Shown: positions 47,461-59,480, counted from the stretch's first letter. The stretch: DNA of 64,000 nt from Physella acuta (GCF_028476545.1 NW_026733071.1:85101-149100), one strand, 5' to 3'. The notes: generated by a model not told the origin, from the sequence alone. Numbers and translations: made by a program.

Positions 47461-49594
47461 AGTAGCTACACACACTAGTACAGTAGCTACACACAATAGT
47501 AGCTACACACAATAGTACAGTAGCTATTACAATAGTTCAGTAGCTACACACAATAGTACAGTAGCTACACACAATAGTACAGTAGCTATTACAATAGTTC
47601 AGTAGCTACACACAATAGTACAGTAGCTACACACCATAGTAGCTACACATCATAGTAGCTAAAACCAATAGTAGCTACACACACTAGTACAGTAGCTACA
47701 CACAATAGTACAGTAGCTACACACAATAGTACAGTAGCTACACACAATAGAACAGTAGCTACACACCATAGTAGCTACACACCATAGTAGCTACACACTA
47801 TAGTAGCTACACACAATAGTACAGTAGCTACACACAATAGTACAGTAGCTACACACAATAGTACAGTAGCTACACACAATAGTACAGTAGCTACACACAA
47901 TAGTAGCTACACACAATAGTACAGTAGCTACACACAATAGTAGCTACACACAATAGTACAGTAGCTACACACAATAGTACAGTAGCTACACACAATAGTA
48001 CAGTAGCTACACACAATAGTAGCTACACACAATAGTACAGTAGCTACACACAATAGTAGCTACACACAATAGTGCAGTAGCTACACACAATAGTAGCTAC
48101 ACACAATAGTACAGTAGCTTCACACAATAGTACAGTAGCTACACACAATAGTAGCTACACAGAATAGTACAGTAGCTACACACAATAGTGCAGTAGGTAC
48201 ACACAATAGTAGCTACACACAATAGTACAGTAGCTACACACAATAGTACAGTAGCTACACACCATAGTAGCTACACACCATAGTAGCTACACACAATAGT
48301 GCAGTAGCTACACACCATAGTAGCTACACACACTAGTACAGTAGCTACACACAATAGTTCAGTAGCTACACACAATAGAAGCTATACACAATAGTACAGT
48401 AGCTACACACAATAGTTCAGTAGCTACACACCATAGTAGCTACACACAATAGTACAGTAGCTACACACAATAGTGCAGTAGCTACACACAATAGTAGCTA
48501 CACACAATAGTACAGTAGCTGCACACAATAGTACAGTAGCTACACACAATAGTACAGTAGCTACACACAATAGTACAGTAGCTACACACAATTGAACAGT
48601 AGCTACACACAATAGTAGCTACACACAATAGTTCAGTAGCTACACACAATAGTAGCTACACACACTAGTACAGTAGCTACACACACTAGTACAGTAGCTA
48701 CACACAATAGTACAGTAGCTACACACAATAGTACAGTAGCTACACACAATAGTACAGTAGCTACACACAATAGTGCAGTAGCTACACACAATAGTAGCTA
48801 CACACAATAGTACAGTAGCTACACACAATAGTACAGTAGCTACACACAATAGTACAGTAGCTACACACAATAGTACAGTAGCTACACACAATAGAACAGT
48901 AGCTACACACAATAGTAGCTACACACAATAGTTCAGTAGCTACACACAATAGTAGCTACACACACTAGTACAGTAGCTACACACACTAGTACAGTAGCTA
49001 CACACACTAGTACAGTAGCTACACACACTAGTACAGTAGCTACACACAATAGTACAGTAGCTACACACAATAGAACAGTAGCTACACACAATAGTAGCTA
49101 CACACAATAGTTCAGTAGCTACACACAATAGTAGCTACACACAATAGTACAGTAGCTACACACAATAGTACAGTAGCTACACACAATAGTACAGTAGCTA
49201 CACACAATAGTACAGTAGCTACACACAATAGAACAGTAGCTACACACCATAGTAGCTACACACAACAGTACAGTAGCTACACACAATAGTACAGTAGCTA
49301 CACACAATAGTGCAGTAGCTACACACAATAGTAGCTACACACAATAGTACAGTAGCTACACACAATAGTACAGTAGCTACACACCATAGTACAGTAGCTA
49401 CACACCATATTAGCTACACACCATAGTAGCTACACACAATAGTTCAGTAGCTACACACAATAGAACAGTCGCTACACAAACAGACCACATGTTGCACTAA
49501 CCTTACTCTTCTGTGTCATCTAACAGAAAAAAGTGGATCGTTCTTCAATCATAATCTTTTTAATTTTTTTTCCTTAATATTTCATTGCTCTAGC

Positions 49595-49862
49595 GAATTT
49601 AGTATAGACCCACGCTATACACACAAAATATGGCTTTTATTTCTTTAACTAATTTAGTATAGACCCACAATATAAACACAAAACATGGCTTTTGTTTTTT
49701 TAATGAATTTAGTATAGACCAACAATATAAACACAAAACATGGCTTTAATTTTTTTTACGAATTTAGTATAGAACAATAATATAAACACAAAACATGGCT
49801 TTTATTTTTTTAACGAATTTAGCATACACCAACAATATAAACAAAAAACATGGCTTTTGCTT
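49595..49862. repeat. 55-bp tandem repeat
   Basis: GAATTTAGTATAGACC-type starts occur at 49595, 49650, 49705, 49760 and 49815, exactly 55 bp apart, each followed by AACACAAAACATGGCTTT. The same unit occurs about 1.3 times at 37348-37410, and a decayed one at about 50575-50620. Confidence 0.93.
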
Positions 49863-49879
49863 TTGAGACGCGTTAAATT

Positions 49880-50480
49880 TCTTGTGTCTGTTATACATGG
49901 GCGTGTTACAAAATATTTGAAAGCTCCCTTTTATGTTTGGATTGGGTTCAGGAGATAGATACTGCAGGATACTTCAGGGATATGCACATATGGGGGAAGG
50001 GGGAGACGGGTTTCGTGCTTTGGAAGGTACATACACTTCACCAGAAGTATAAAGTATACAAAAATACACAGATACAAGTACATGTATTTGTAAAACGGTA
50101 ATAATTATATATAATATGTAAAATCAGATAAAAAATGCATTATATGATTTTTATCAGTTGTGATCGACAGTGTAAAAAAAAAATTTGTGACAGTAGCTTC
50201 CCATATATAAAATAAAACAATCATGGGAAGTAACCAATATAAAAGTTCCTAAAAACGGTAAATAGTACTAAAAATGCATAAGGGCTAAAATTTCTTAAAA
50301 ACTTTCATTGTTTACTACTAAATATATACCAATATTAAATATTATCTTTCGAATTTTGTCAAATTTGTATACTTACTTAATATTTAGTATTATAATTTGA
50401 TCTAATCGGAATAGAGAACTGTTAGCGGTGTCATTGGCCTAACTTATAGAAACATGAAATTTTACTTTGATCGATATTAC
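49880..50480 (+). repeat. dispersed block, copy C
   Basis: It shares GGATTGGGTTCAGGAGATAG, ACCAGAAGTATAAAGTAT, TAGCTTCCC, GGAATAGAGAACTG and TGTCATTGGCCTAACTTATA with copy B in the same order. A GAGACGCGTTA...ACATTTGAAA phrase lies before it (49865) and again after it (50647), so the block itself seems to be bounded by duplicated sequence. Confidence 0.65.
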
Positions 50481-50759
50481 CATCCAGTCAGAAAACGTGG
50501 ACCTACTTTATCTTTTATTGGCTAGATCCTGTAATAGTGTCGTCATTGTTTACTGTAATCTTAATTTTTAGGCAGTCTAACGAAGACCCAAAAATTTGAA
50601 CACATAACAAGACTTTTTGCGACCGATCGATGCGTGTGTTATTACAGGAGACGCGTTACACAACATTTGAAAACTGCTGAACTTCTAAGGCAAAAAAAAA
50701 CAGTAGTCAACCAAACTCAGTTCAACTTTGGTCGGTTCAACATTGTGCTCGCTTGAGAG

Positions 50760-51190
50760 CCTGCGCCTTTAACTTACAGAGTGGGTGGTTAACTGAAAAG
50801 GCTGGTTTCTAACTTAAAGCGGCGGATGGCTAACTTACACGGTGGGTGGCCAACCCACAGCGGCTAACTGAAAAGGCCAGTAGCCAACCCACATGGCGGG
50901 TGGCCAACCTACAGGGCTGGTGGCTAACCTACAGGGTGGGTGGTTAACCTGCAGGGTTGGTGGTTAAATTAAAGAGTGAGGGGTTAACTTAAAAGGCTGG
51001 TGGTTAACCCACAGGGTGGGTGGTTAACTTACAGTGCTGGTGGTTAACCTACAGGGTGGGTGGTTAACTTACAGGTTAAATGGTTAACTTAAAATGTCTT
51101 TGGTTAACTTACGGGGTTGGTGGTTAACTTACCGGGTGGGTGGTTAACTTACAGGATGGGTGGTTAACTAACGCAACACCTGGCTAACTT
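50760..51190. repeat. 20-22-bp GGTTAAC satellite, diverged form
   Basis: About 20 copies of GGTGGTTAACTTACAGGGTG with many variants (GGCCAACCCACAGG, GGCTAACCTACAGGG). It is the same family as 34.6 and 37.5 kb, and in inverse orientation matches the 2.2-kb unit at about 16 of 20 positions. Confidence 0.9.
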
Positions 51191-51754
51191 TCAAGTTATG
51201 ACGTAACTATCTTGTTTATAAAGCTGCCATTGCGTTGGCTAGTTAATGAGTCTGCCATTATGTTCTAGTTAATGAATTTGTCATGTTCTAGTTAATGAAT
51301 TTGTCATTATGTTCTAGTAAATGAGGCTGACATTGTGTTCCATTATCTGCTACACGCCGGTTGTCAATAATTATGTTTTAATTCAAGCCTATGCTGGTGT
51401 TAACCTGGCATATTGCTAAACGTTTACAGTGTCCAAAATACTGCGTGTAGATCAGTGCATATACACCTAACCCCACCAGTTTTATATGCATATTCACCGA
51501 ACCCTTTTTGATATTTCTATCGTCCAAACAGACAAATATCCGATCGTGAATCAGGGTGTATATTGACTTCCACCTGGATTAATGCTAGTTTATTGATATC
51601 ATTTAACCCCAACTAGTTCTACTATAGGTTTCGTTCACCGTGTTTACTGTATAGCGGCTGTGTGGTAGGCTGTGTGGTCTTCATTTAGCTGACGTCATAA
51701 TAATGGTCTGTTTTAGTTTTCTAAAGCTGGCCGTTATGATCTAGAAAAGATGGG
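51191..51754. other. unique stretch, nothing recognised
   Basis: It contains a degenerate pair around GTTCTAGTTAATGAATTTGT (51260-51320) and otherwise unique sequence. Confidence 0.45.
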
Positions 51755-51835
51755 CTTTGTCCTCTGAGTGGTCGAGTCGTCAACGCTTCAGTGTTTACAT
51801 CGATCGTGGTTCGAATCCCAGCAGTTTTCTGTAAA
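51755..51835 (+). mobile_element. tRNA-like sequence, SINE head or tRNA pseudogene
   Basis: TGAGTGGTCGAGTCGTCAAC (A box as in Leu/Ser tRNAs) is followed by CGTGGTTCGAATCCCAGC (perfect B box). The T stem pairs at only about three of five positions and the acceptor ends do not pair, so it is not a working tRNA gene. Confidence 0.5.
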
Positions 51836-52080
51836 TATTCCAATAGTTCCCTCCAGCCTTTTCCACTAACAGTTCTCTCAAACGTTTCTATAAAACGGTT
51901 CCCTCTAAAAGTTCCCTTTGACAATTCCATCTATAATATTCATTTAACAATTCTCTCATACATGTCTCTCTGTTTTATTCATTTGACAGTTCCTTCGAAT
52001 AGTTCCCTCGAATAGTTCATTCTAAAATATTTCCTAACATTTCCCTCTAAAATTTCCCTCTAACAGTTCCCTATTTATCT
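51836..52080. repeat. degenerate TTCCCTCTAA repeat
   Basis: Irregular 12-18-bp units of type AGTTCCCTCTAA or AGTTCCCTCGAAT. Old and drifted. Confidence 0.65.
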
Positions 52081-52929
52081 TCCAGCACCACGTTTAAAAA
52101 AAAAAGCACAAACCCTCTCCCCAACTCAATAAAATCTCCACATTTCCCCATGTCCAATATAATTCAGATTTCAAATTTCACCCCCACCATGTCCTCGACA
52201 TTAGCCCTTAACTCTACAAATATGACATCCCCCTTTTCACCGTCAACCTATAAATTATGGCCCCTTACTCTAGCCTCGGGACCTAGATGGTACTTATATT
52301 GCACGACGGTCATAAACGGATTCATATATTACACCGGATATGACGTCTGGAGGGCCTCCCCACTCATAACTCCTCGTCCTCCTTATCTGGTCAGCCCTCC
52401 CAGTAATGTCCATCTCCTTTGAGGCTTCAAATATGTCTACGCACTCGTCATTTTTATGTCTGCGACACAAAAGAAAGGTACGTAACTCGAGGCGGGATTA
52501 TAGCCATTTTTTACTTGACTCACCGTCAGTTTAGTTTCAAGGACACGGTTATTTCTAAGGCGACACACTTGTCTTAACGGCAGAGACACACGTGTCTTGT
52601 CGTGTGTCTTGAAGTGTTTGTTCGTTCTGTGTCTTCAAAGGAGGAAATCGGATGTTCGGCGCAGATTTTCATCCGCGAAATTTGTTCTGGGTCGTGTGAT
52701 TTCTGGAGATTTTTATGTGGATTTTATTGTGAGGAGGAAACAGGGAATAGTTTGGTTTATGGCGGGACAAATGTTCGTCACATGTTCTATCACATGTTCG
52801 CTAAATGATCGCCACATGTTCGCGAAAAATGCCCAGATTTGGCGTTACATTTTTTGACCTGTGGAATGAATGGAGTTGAAAGAATCTGTTTGCAAGATGT
52901 TGGCCATATGTTGTATGGCTGGAAGGTGA
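52081..52929. other. unique stretch, no gene recognised
   Basis: Frames of 86-90 codons start at 52150 and 52597. Neither protein shows a domain, signal peptide or clear composition bias. CACATGTTCGC is repeated three times at 52780-52825. GC content is higher than average, so a decayed or very short unknown exon cannot be excluded. Confidence 0.35.
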
Positions 52930-53235
52930 GTTTATGTTATACAGGTGGTACAGCTAGTACGTAATATTGTACTGTACAGCTGGTACACAATATTGTACTG
53001 TACAGCTAGTACAGTTAGTACACAATATTGTACTGTACAGTTAGTACACAATATTGTACTGTACAGTTAGTACACAATATTGTACTGCACAGTTAGTACA
53101 CAATATTGTACTGTACAGTTAGTACACAATATTGTACTGTACGGCTAGTACAGCTAGTACACAATATTGTACTGTACAGCTGGTACTACTAACCCACTGC
53201 GATGTACTGTACATGCTACTAGTACACGAAATTGT
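52930..53235. repeat. 26-bp near-palindromic tandem array
   Basis: About ten copies of a 26-bp unit with AGTACACAATATTGTACTGT. ACAATATTGT is a perfect palindrome and the unit as a whole is close to self-complementary. Confidence 0.9.
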
Positions 53236-53313
53236 ATTGTATAGTTCTACAATCAACTATATTTAAATGTTTTATATTTTATCTTTATTCAAATGCTATC
53301 TTTCTCTTACAGT

Positions 53314-53442
<129 letters not shown>

Positions 53443-54089
53443 CATTTACAAGTTCTTGCTAAGTATATTTTATTCTAAAGCCTAAATTTACAAAAATGTC
53501 TGAATTTTTAAAAATTTCAACTTAAAACTTTAGTTTACAAAATTTCCCTTGAAGAATATTGTGTTCAGGTGTTTAAATTTACAAAAAAAAATCACATTTT
53601 CTATTCAAACATTAAAACCAACAAGATTTAGTGCAAAAACTTTTATTAAGACATTACATTTTCCAAAAAAAAGCATTTTTTTCCAAACAGACAAATTAAA
53701 AACATGTGCAAGCTCATTTGAAGCATTAAATTAAATTTTGTTTTCTTTACCTCTTTTTAATGCTGTCTTACTGTCCCCTTTCAATCATCCATCCCACCCC
53801 CGTTGATTAAATACAGCTTTGTGATCAAATGTGTAATCTGTTAGTATTTGGCCAACAACTTAGTTGAGTTAAATGACGCTCCCCTGCTCATCTGATACAA
53901 ATTAACACGATCATTACTACAATAGTTTTTAAAAATGCGTTTAAAAGTTTACTTTGAAAGTTATTCTCATTTTTTGTGGTTGAGGTAGTATCTTTAATAC
54001 ACAATTTAATATTAGTCAGTATGCCAATTACTACTTTCCGAAACACTAACTAAACATGTGCAGTGATATCAATTACATCACTTGCTTGT
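53443..54089. other. AT-rich spacer
   Basis: No gene. TTGAGGTAGTA at about 53980 shares 11 bases with let-7, but the rest does not match. Confidence 0.5.
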
Positions 54090-54560
54090 TAAAGAAAATT
54101 AATTTACACCATCAAAAATAATTTACATCATAAAAATAATTTACACCAACTAAAATAATTTACATCCCACAAAATAATTTACACCATTAAAAATAATTTA
54201 TATCATCAAAAATATTATATTATTAAAAATAATTTCCATTAAAAATGTATATCATCAAAAATAATTAACACCATCAAAAAGAATTTCTATCATTAAAAAT
54301 AATTTATATTTTTAAAAATAATTTACACCAATAAAAGTAATTTCTATCATCAAAAATAATTCTTATTGTTAAAATAATTTACATTATTTAAAAGAAATTA
54401 TATCAACAAAAAGAAATGTATAACCACCATAAATAAGTTACCACCTGACAAAAAAATGTGCACCATTAAAATATATTTTACCACCAAATAATGGTGAACA
54501 TTTATGTATGTATGTGTGGATGAATGTATGTATGTGTGGATGTATGTATGTTTGTGGAGA
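54090..54560. repeat. 18-bp degenerate array followed by TATG repeats
   Basis: About 21 drifted copies of AAAATAATTTACACCATC to about 54490, then TATGTATGTGTGGATG units. Confidence 0.85.
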
Positions 54561-54668
54561 TATATGTATAAATTTTGTGTAAGGTTCATTATATGTTTGG
54601 GTTTGTATGTATTATGGTGTGTTGGTATTTTTGTATGAACTGATAAATAGACAAAGCCTATTACCTTT

Positions 54669-55065
54669 GGGGTCATCCATAAATGACGTCACAGTCGTAG
54701 GGGGGGGGGGGGGGGGTCCGTAATTTTGTGACGATGTGTGATGAGGGGGAGGGGGGGGGGGGGGGGTCAGATGTTGCGACGTCACATTTTTGCATTATAA
54801 AAAAGCAATGTTAGAAAACGAATTTTAGACGTTATTTCGCGTTTTAGATAACTGTTTTAATAAATTGTAATAGTTTAGACAAGATTTTGGAAAAATATCA
54901 ATGTTTTAAAAAAATTCAACTGCAATTTTGAGGGGGGTTGTAGGTTGAGGTGTGACGTCATTTTAGGGGGGGGGGGGTCTGGCTTTTTGTGACGAAGTGT
55001 GACGGAGGGGAGGGGGGGAGGTAAAAATCGTCAAAAAAAGCGTGACGTCATTTATGGATGACCCC
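54669..55065. mobile_element. MITE with perfect 24-bp terminal inverted repeats
   Basis: 397 bp. Ends 54669-54692 (GGGGTCATCCATAAATGACG...) and 55042-55065 are perfect reverse complements and include the TGACGTCA palindrome. Inside, near each end, a similar block is present in direct orientation (G-run, TTTTGTGACGA-GTGTGA, G-run at 54700-54766 and 54966-55020). TTT on both sides may be a 3-bp target duplication. No transposase. Superfamily not determined. Confidence 0.88.
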
Positions 55066-57059
55066 TTTAGAGATTAAAGTAATATTTCTACTCACCTTTT
55101 ACTAGACAAAAAAATAACACAATATATTTTACCGCAGATAATTTAAGAACTCACATAAGCAGAACCTGCAACATTCTTGTGTACAATTTACCGGTGTGTA
55201 CAACTTACGGGTGTGTACAAATTATGGATTGGTACACAATGTCAGCACTGTTGCTACTGTACAACATTACTTTTTTTTTATCTTTAATCAACTATGATTA
55301 TAATTTCAAAGAAATTAGTTAAAAATAATAAATCGTGAAAGAGTAGAATAAAAATATTGCATTGGTTCAATAATACGTTCTTTTACCGACAAATATTAAC
55401 ATGTAATCTTTATCTCAGGGAAACTTACCCAGTACTTACAACCAAACTTTTCTAGAAACCTAACATTCTTAAACTGTCGACCGAGTCATTTATTTTGTAA
55501 ATGAGTTTAAAGTGACAGATACAATTTACTTGTTAAAATATGTAACATTTTACAAAACAAAAACACCATAATAGTCCAACGTGAAATCAAATAAAAAAAT
55601 TAATTTTAGGACAAGATTTAATTTTTTTTTATTGTATTTTATTTATTTAACTCGTGGTTATTCCTATGTCTAATTTTTAATGTAACTTAATATGTATACA
55701 TGTAGGCAAGGAGTGGGTGTATATGAGAGAGGGGGGGGGAGGGATTGAAATAATTAGAACTCACCTCCATGGACCCCCTAAAATGACAGCCGTGTTGCTG
55801 AACTATTGTCGGCTGCGCTCGCGTCAATTCTAACTCTCTCAGTTTCATAAATTGTCCGTTATAAGTTTCTTTTGTAGATCATTACTCGAGTGTACAAAAC
55901 AGTATTCCTGTGGGTGTGTTACAATGTTTTAAAAAGTGGTACATTCAATGATTTTTTGACAAAAGTGTGACACGCTAGTTCATGTTTGTTTCCTAAGACC
56001 CATGGAGTATCGCATTTGATTTGCTACGAGATGTTTATCTTACAAGTTTAATCAAATATAATATGTTTGATAATTTGTTAAACGTAATTTTTTGACTAAA
56101 TTTAATTTGTTTTATGTTTGTCTGATCTTTGAGATACTGAATGAAGTTGTTACATAGAAAAAGACATATCTAGCATCAATCTCATCAAGCAAAACATCCT
56201 CTTAGCAGATCAATTACGGTGTATTATGTGACATACAGTGTATTCAATATCTTTAACGATCTTGCTAATCTATGTGTTATGAACGATTAACAAACCCGTC
56301 ACTAATTAACTAATTAACGAGGTAGTTAACATGGCTTGAAATCTATAGACCACCGACACGATAATCAAAGCTTATATATATATATGTATTTGTTAGAGTT
56401 ACACGGCTATGTTAGGGTCAGAATAATGGTGTTAGGTTCGTGGTGGGGTGTTAGGTTATGGTTATAGCAGTTACGGCGTTACAGTTAAATATGTTACGGT
56501 TATCGTTCAGTAATGGATACGCATCATTACCTTTAAGGTCAACCATAAAATTCCAATAAATATTCCATTAAATAAAAACAAAACACAAATCTTAATTCTA
56601 TGCTCTATATAGCAATACGGAACGAAATGCCGTTGAAACATGAACGAAGAAAAACTGCCTAGATCTCACGTGATAACCGTACACCGAGGTTGATATGTGG
56701 TTGACTGGGCCATTTGCAGCATAGCGTTAAACGCTACGGCGGTGGAGCAAGGGACTGCTGGCTACACGCAATACAATATTTACTGCCTTTATGCCCCAGC
56801 TTGCTGCCATTATGCCCAGGCTTACTGACATTATGCCACGGGGCCTAGCACAGGGGTGATAATTGCTGGGTGTACATGACAGGTCAGGGGGAGATAATGG
56901 CAGACGTGACATAGGTGGGGTGGGGTGGGGGGGGGGGGGAGGTTGGGAGTCAGGTGCCAGCCAATCTCAGAGTACCATGAGAGGTCCAATCATCTTGTGG
57001 TGCTGTCCAGTTAATTGGTCAGTTGTGTTTCTGCCTTGATTTTTTTTTATTAATTAGAT
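55066..57059. other. long unique stretch, no gene seen
   Basis: A short ATTTACCGGTGTGTACAA-type repeat occurs three times at 55178-55232. TTAGGT/TTAGGG-like words cluster at 56405-56510. A GGGGTGGGG...G run lies at 56916-56940. A minus-strand frame of 61 codons at 56727-56912 has no domain. Confidence 0.45.
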
Positions 57060-57450
57060 TTTTGATATGGCAAGATGGTGTGTAGTGAAATGATGTCGTA
57101 GTAGAGATGACAGTTGGAGTGATGTATGTAGGAATGATGTCGTAGGAATAATGAATGTAGGAATAATGTATGTAGTAAATATGACAGGTTGTAGGAATGA
57201 TGTATGTAGGAATGATGTCGTATGAATGATGTCCTCGGAATGATTTCTTTTTAAATGATGTGGTAGGTATGATGCATTTAGAAATGTCTATTGCAATGAT
57301 GCCTGTAGGTACGCTATCTATAAGAATGATGAATGATACAATAGCATCTTGCAGATTGGAGGTATTTAGAAATGATAGCTATGGTAAATAATGGATGTTG
57401 GAATGATGTCTAAAGGAACCGTGTATTATGGAATAATGTATGCGATGTTT
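57060..57450. repeat. degenerate GTAGGAATGATGT repeat
   Basis: Irregular copies of GTAGGAATGATGTATGT and shorter forms, drifted. Confidence 0.75.
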
Positions 57451-58084
57451 CGGGGATGTCTGCATCATGATGTTTGAAGTTTGATATCATTCTCTTTAAG
57501 TAGCCAATCCTCCCTACTCCCTCTCTTTTGATGCTGTGTTCCCTTCAATGTTCCCTGATTAGGTTCCCTCTTGAGGTTTATGTTAATGTTTCTATCGTTT
57601 GTTCCCGGACATTGCTCCTTTGTAGATTCGATGTTGCAGTAATGTCGATTTAACTGTAAACATTTCAGATTTGTTTTCTTAAACCCTCAAGAAATAAGCA
57701 AGCATTCTTTTGTATTTTTTGGTCGTTTAAAACATTTTTGTCTAGAATGTTTCATTTTGACAAGTTTTAATTTCCAAAGCACTATTTGCGGTACTTAATT
57801 AGAAGTTTTATAAATTTCAAATCTTTTAATTATTAATGTTATTCGGGTTATTTCCTTTTGTATATTGGTGAGCTGGTTTATTTTTAGCCTTTAAGATTGA
57901 TATGTGTAAAGTTTGTGTTGCCAGGATAAATTAAAAAGATAAATTGTCTAAGCAGCGAAACTAAAATCGTTTGTTTTTTTCTGCTATTGTAACAATTACA
58001 AATGGGTGTATTTTCAAATTAGACACACCAGCCCCCCCCCCCCCCCACCCACCCACACTCACACTTCCCTGCTGCCTAACCGAG
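57451..58084. other. unique AT-rich stretch
   Basis: Nothing recognised apart from a C run at about 58031-58046. Confidence 0.45.
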
Positions 58085-58290
58085 GGTAAGATGTGTGTCC
58101 TGTGTTATTAGCGCGTACAGCCGGCTGTCAAAGTTTGGCTCGTTTTGGTGGCAAAGCTCAACGATTACCTGGCACACAGCAATCTTAGTGCGGGGAACAA
58201 CTTGCCAGATAAGAATGGGCTTCGTTTATCAACGGTGAATACTCGGACGTATGAACGGTAATGAAGTTGGCTTAGGTTTAAAAAAAATTG
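58085..58290. promoter_or_regulatory. non-repetitive element with clustered motifs
   Basis: Words in order: GTGTTATTAGCGCG, GGCTGTCAAAGTTTGG, CAACGATTACCTGGCAC, CCAGATAAGAATGGGC and CTTCGTTTATCAACGG (homeodomain-, Meis- and GATA-like). An 80-codon frame starting at 58251 has no domain. Confidence 0.25.
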
Positions 58291-59329
58291 TACAGGGAGA
58301 TAGAGACTGGCACAAGGTTCGGATTGTGGGGCGGACAAATCTTCAGCAGACGTGGAGGTGGGGGTGTATGGGTGGGGCGGATAATCTCAATTCACTTTTA
58401 AAGCTGAGATTAATTCGTCAAGGAAATATTTTGAAAAACAGAAAAAAAAATGTGAAAGGTGATACACGCGGATATAGATGGGCTAGGATGTGAAGGGGTG
58501 GGTGGCGTGGAGATAGTGTTGGTGAGGGGTGGGGTGTTTGTGTTAAATAAAAGCGGAAGTTGAATTATGGGGTGGTGACATCACGCTGGACGCTATGTGA
58601 GGAAATGCACTAATTTATTTTATTTATTTTTATTTGGCTGAGGAGATAAGGATTTCGCTGAGATAAACAACAATTTTCACAACTTCAGCCAGGCTCAGGT
58701 CAGATTTTAAATTAGGCAAAGCGAAAATATCCTAGTTTTGAGTCTAGTTTTAACGAAAACTATCTAGTTTTGACAAAACATAATCTAGTTTTGAAGAAAA
58801 TAGTTATGGTATTAGGTTAAATAGCTTCATAAATTACTGAAGTGGGCGAAATATATCACTGAAATCAGCAGAGCATACAATGAAAACGGGAGGACAAGGT
58901 TTGGTATTTTAAGGGGCCCTTGGGCGACAGCCCGATCACCCCGACCCCACAGGCTAAAGCTAACTGGGTATATTTATATATATTTTTAAAAATTGATGAG
59001 GTAAAAAGTGTAAAGTCAGGTGTAAATGAAAGTAAAATTTTATAGACAAATGAAATTGAAAGTTAGAATTAACCGAAGAATTAAAAAAATAGAAATTTAA
59101 GAAAAAAAATAGTAAAACAACTACCTGAAACTGAAGGTTAAATGTAAAAGTTAGGGAAAACAAATACAAATAAAAAAGAATGGTAGGCCTACAGTATTCG
59201 TATTATTTTGTGTTTTTGTTTTGTTTCAAACTGGAAAAGAAACAAAGAAAGATGAAAACATGAATGAACATAGAAACAACCTAGAAACGAAATAAAAAAT
59301 TGAGCAGGAAGACGAAAAGGAAAGAATGG
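58291..59329. other. unique stretch, no gene seen
   Basis: It holds three or four ATCTAGTTTTGACAAAAC-type repeats at 58730-58802 and A-rich DNA to the right. Confidence 0.45.
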
Positions 59330-59480
59330 AGAGCGTACGCATGCGCAGAAGAAGCGGGAAAAATAAGGAGAACGTTCAATCAAAGCCGGGGGCTGGCAGC
59401 AGACATTAACAGTCTCGGTTGACGCGTAGGAGCGTACCGGGGTCTGTCATTTATATCCTACCCCCATTCGACTCTACTTC
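59330..59480. promoter_or_regulatory. promoter-like element (NRF1 and E2F-type sites)
   Basis: TACGCATGCGCAG (59336-59348) fits the NRF1 site. GCGGGAAA (59354-59361) fits E2F. TCAATCAAAGCCGGGG adds a TCF-like word. The DNA becomes GC-rich here after about 1 kb of AT-rich sequence. No coding exon is recognised on either side. Confidence 0.35.

Larger units (their letters stand above)
41050..49480. repeat. 8.4-kb satellite of 21-, 16- and 20-bp monomers
   Basis: About 400 copies. The main monomer is GTAGCTACACACAATAGTACA (21 bp; the first 8 bases are a perfect palindrome). A 16-bp form lacks five bases, and a 20-bp form has TATTACAATA in place of TACACACAATA. 41095-41700 is a regular 41-bp dimer (21+20). 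Further right 21- and 16-bp forms mix, with ACTAGT, CCATAG and AACAG variants marking higher-order units. Minus-strand heptapeptide frames (CVATVLL) of up to 90 codons are repeat read-through. Confidence 0.97.

Noticed and set aside
42475-49328. Minus-strand frames of 62-90 codons reading MCVATVLL repeats
   Set aside because: They are the 21-bp satellite read in a frame divisible by three; they shift frame wherever a 16-bp monomer occurs and have no non-repeat domain.
51755-51835. Functional tRNA gene
   Set aside because: A and B boxes are good, but the acceptor ends do not pair and the T stem is poor; listed as a tRNA-like element.
53975-54000. let-7 microRNA
   Set aside because: Only TTGAGGTAGTA matches; the rest of the mature sequence and the hairpin are absent.
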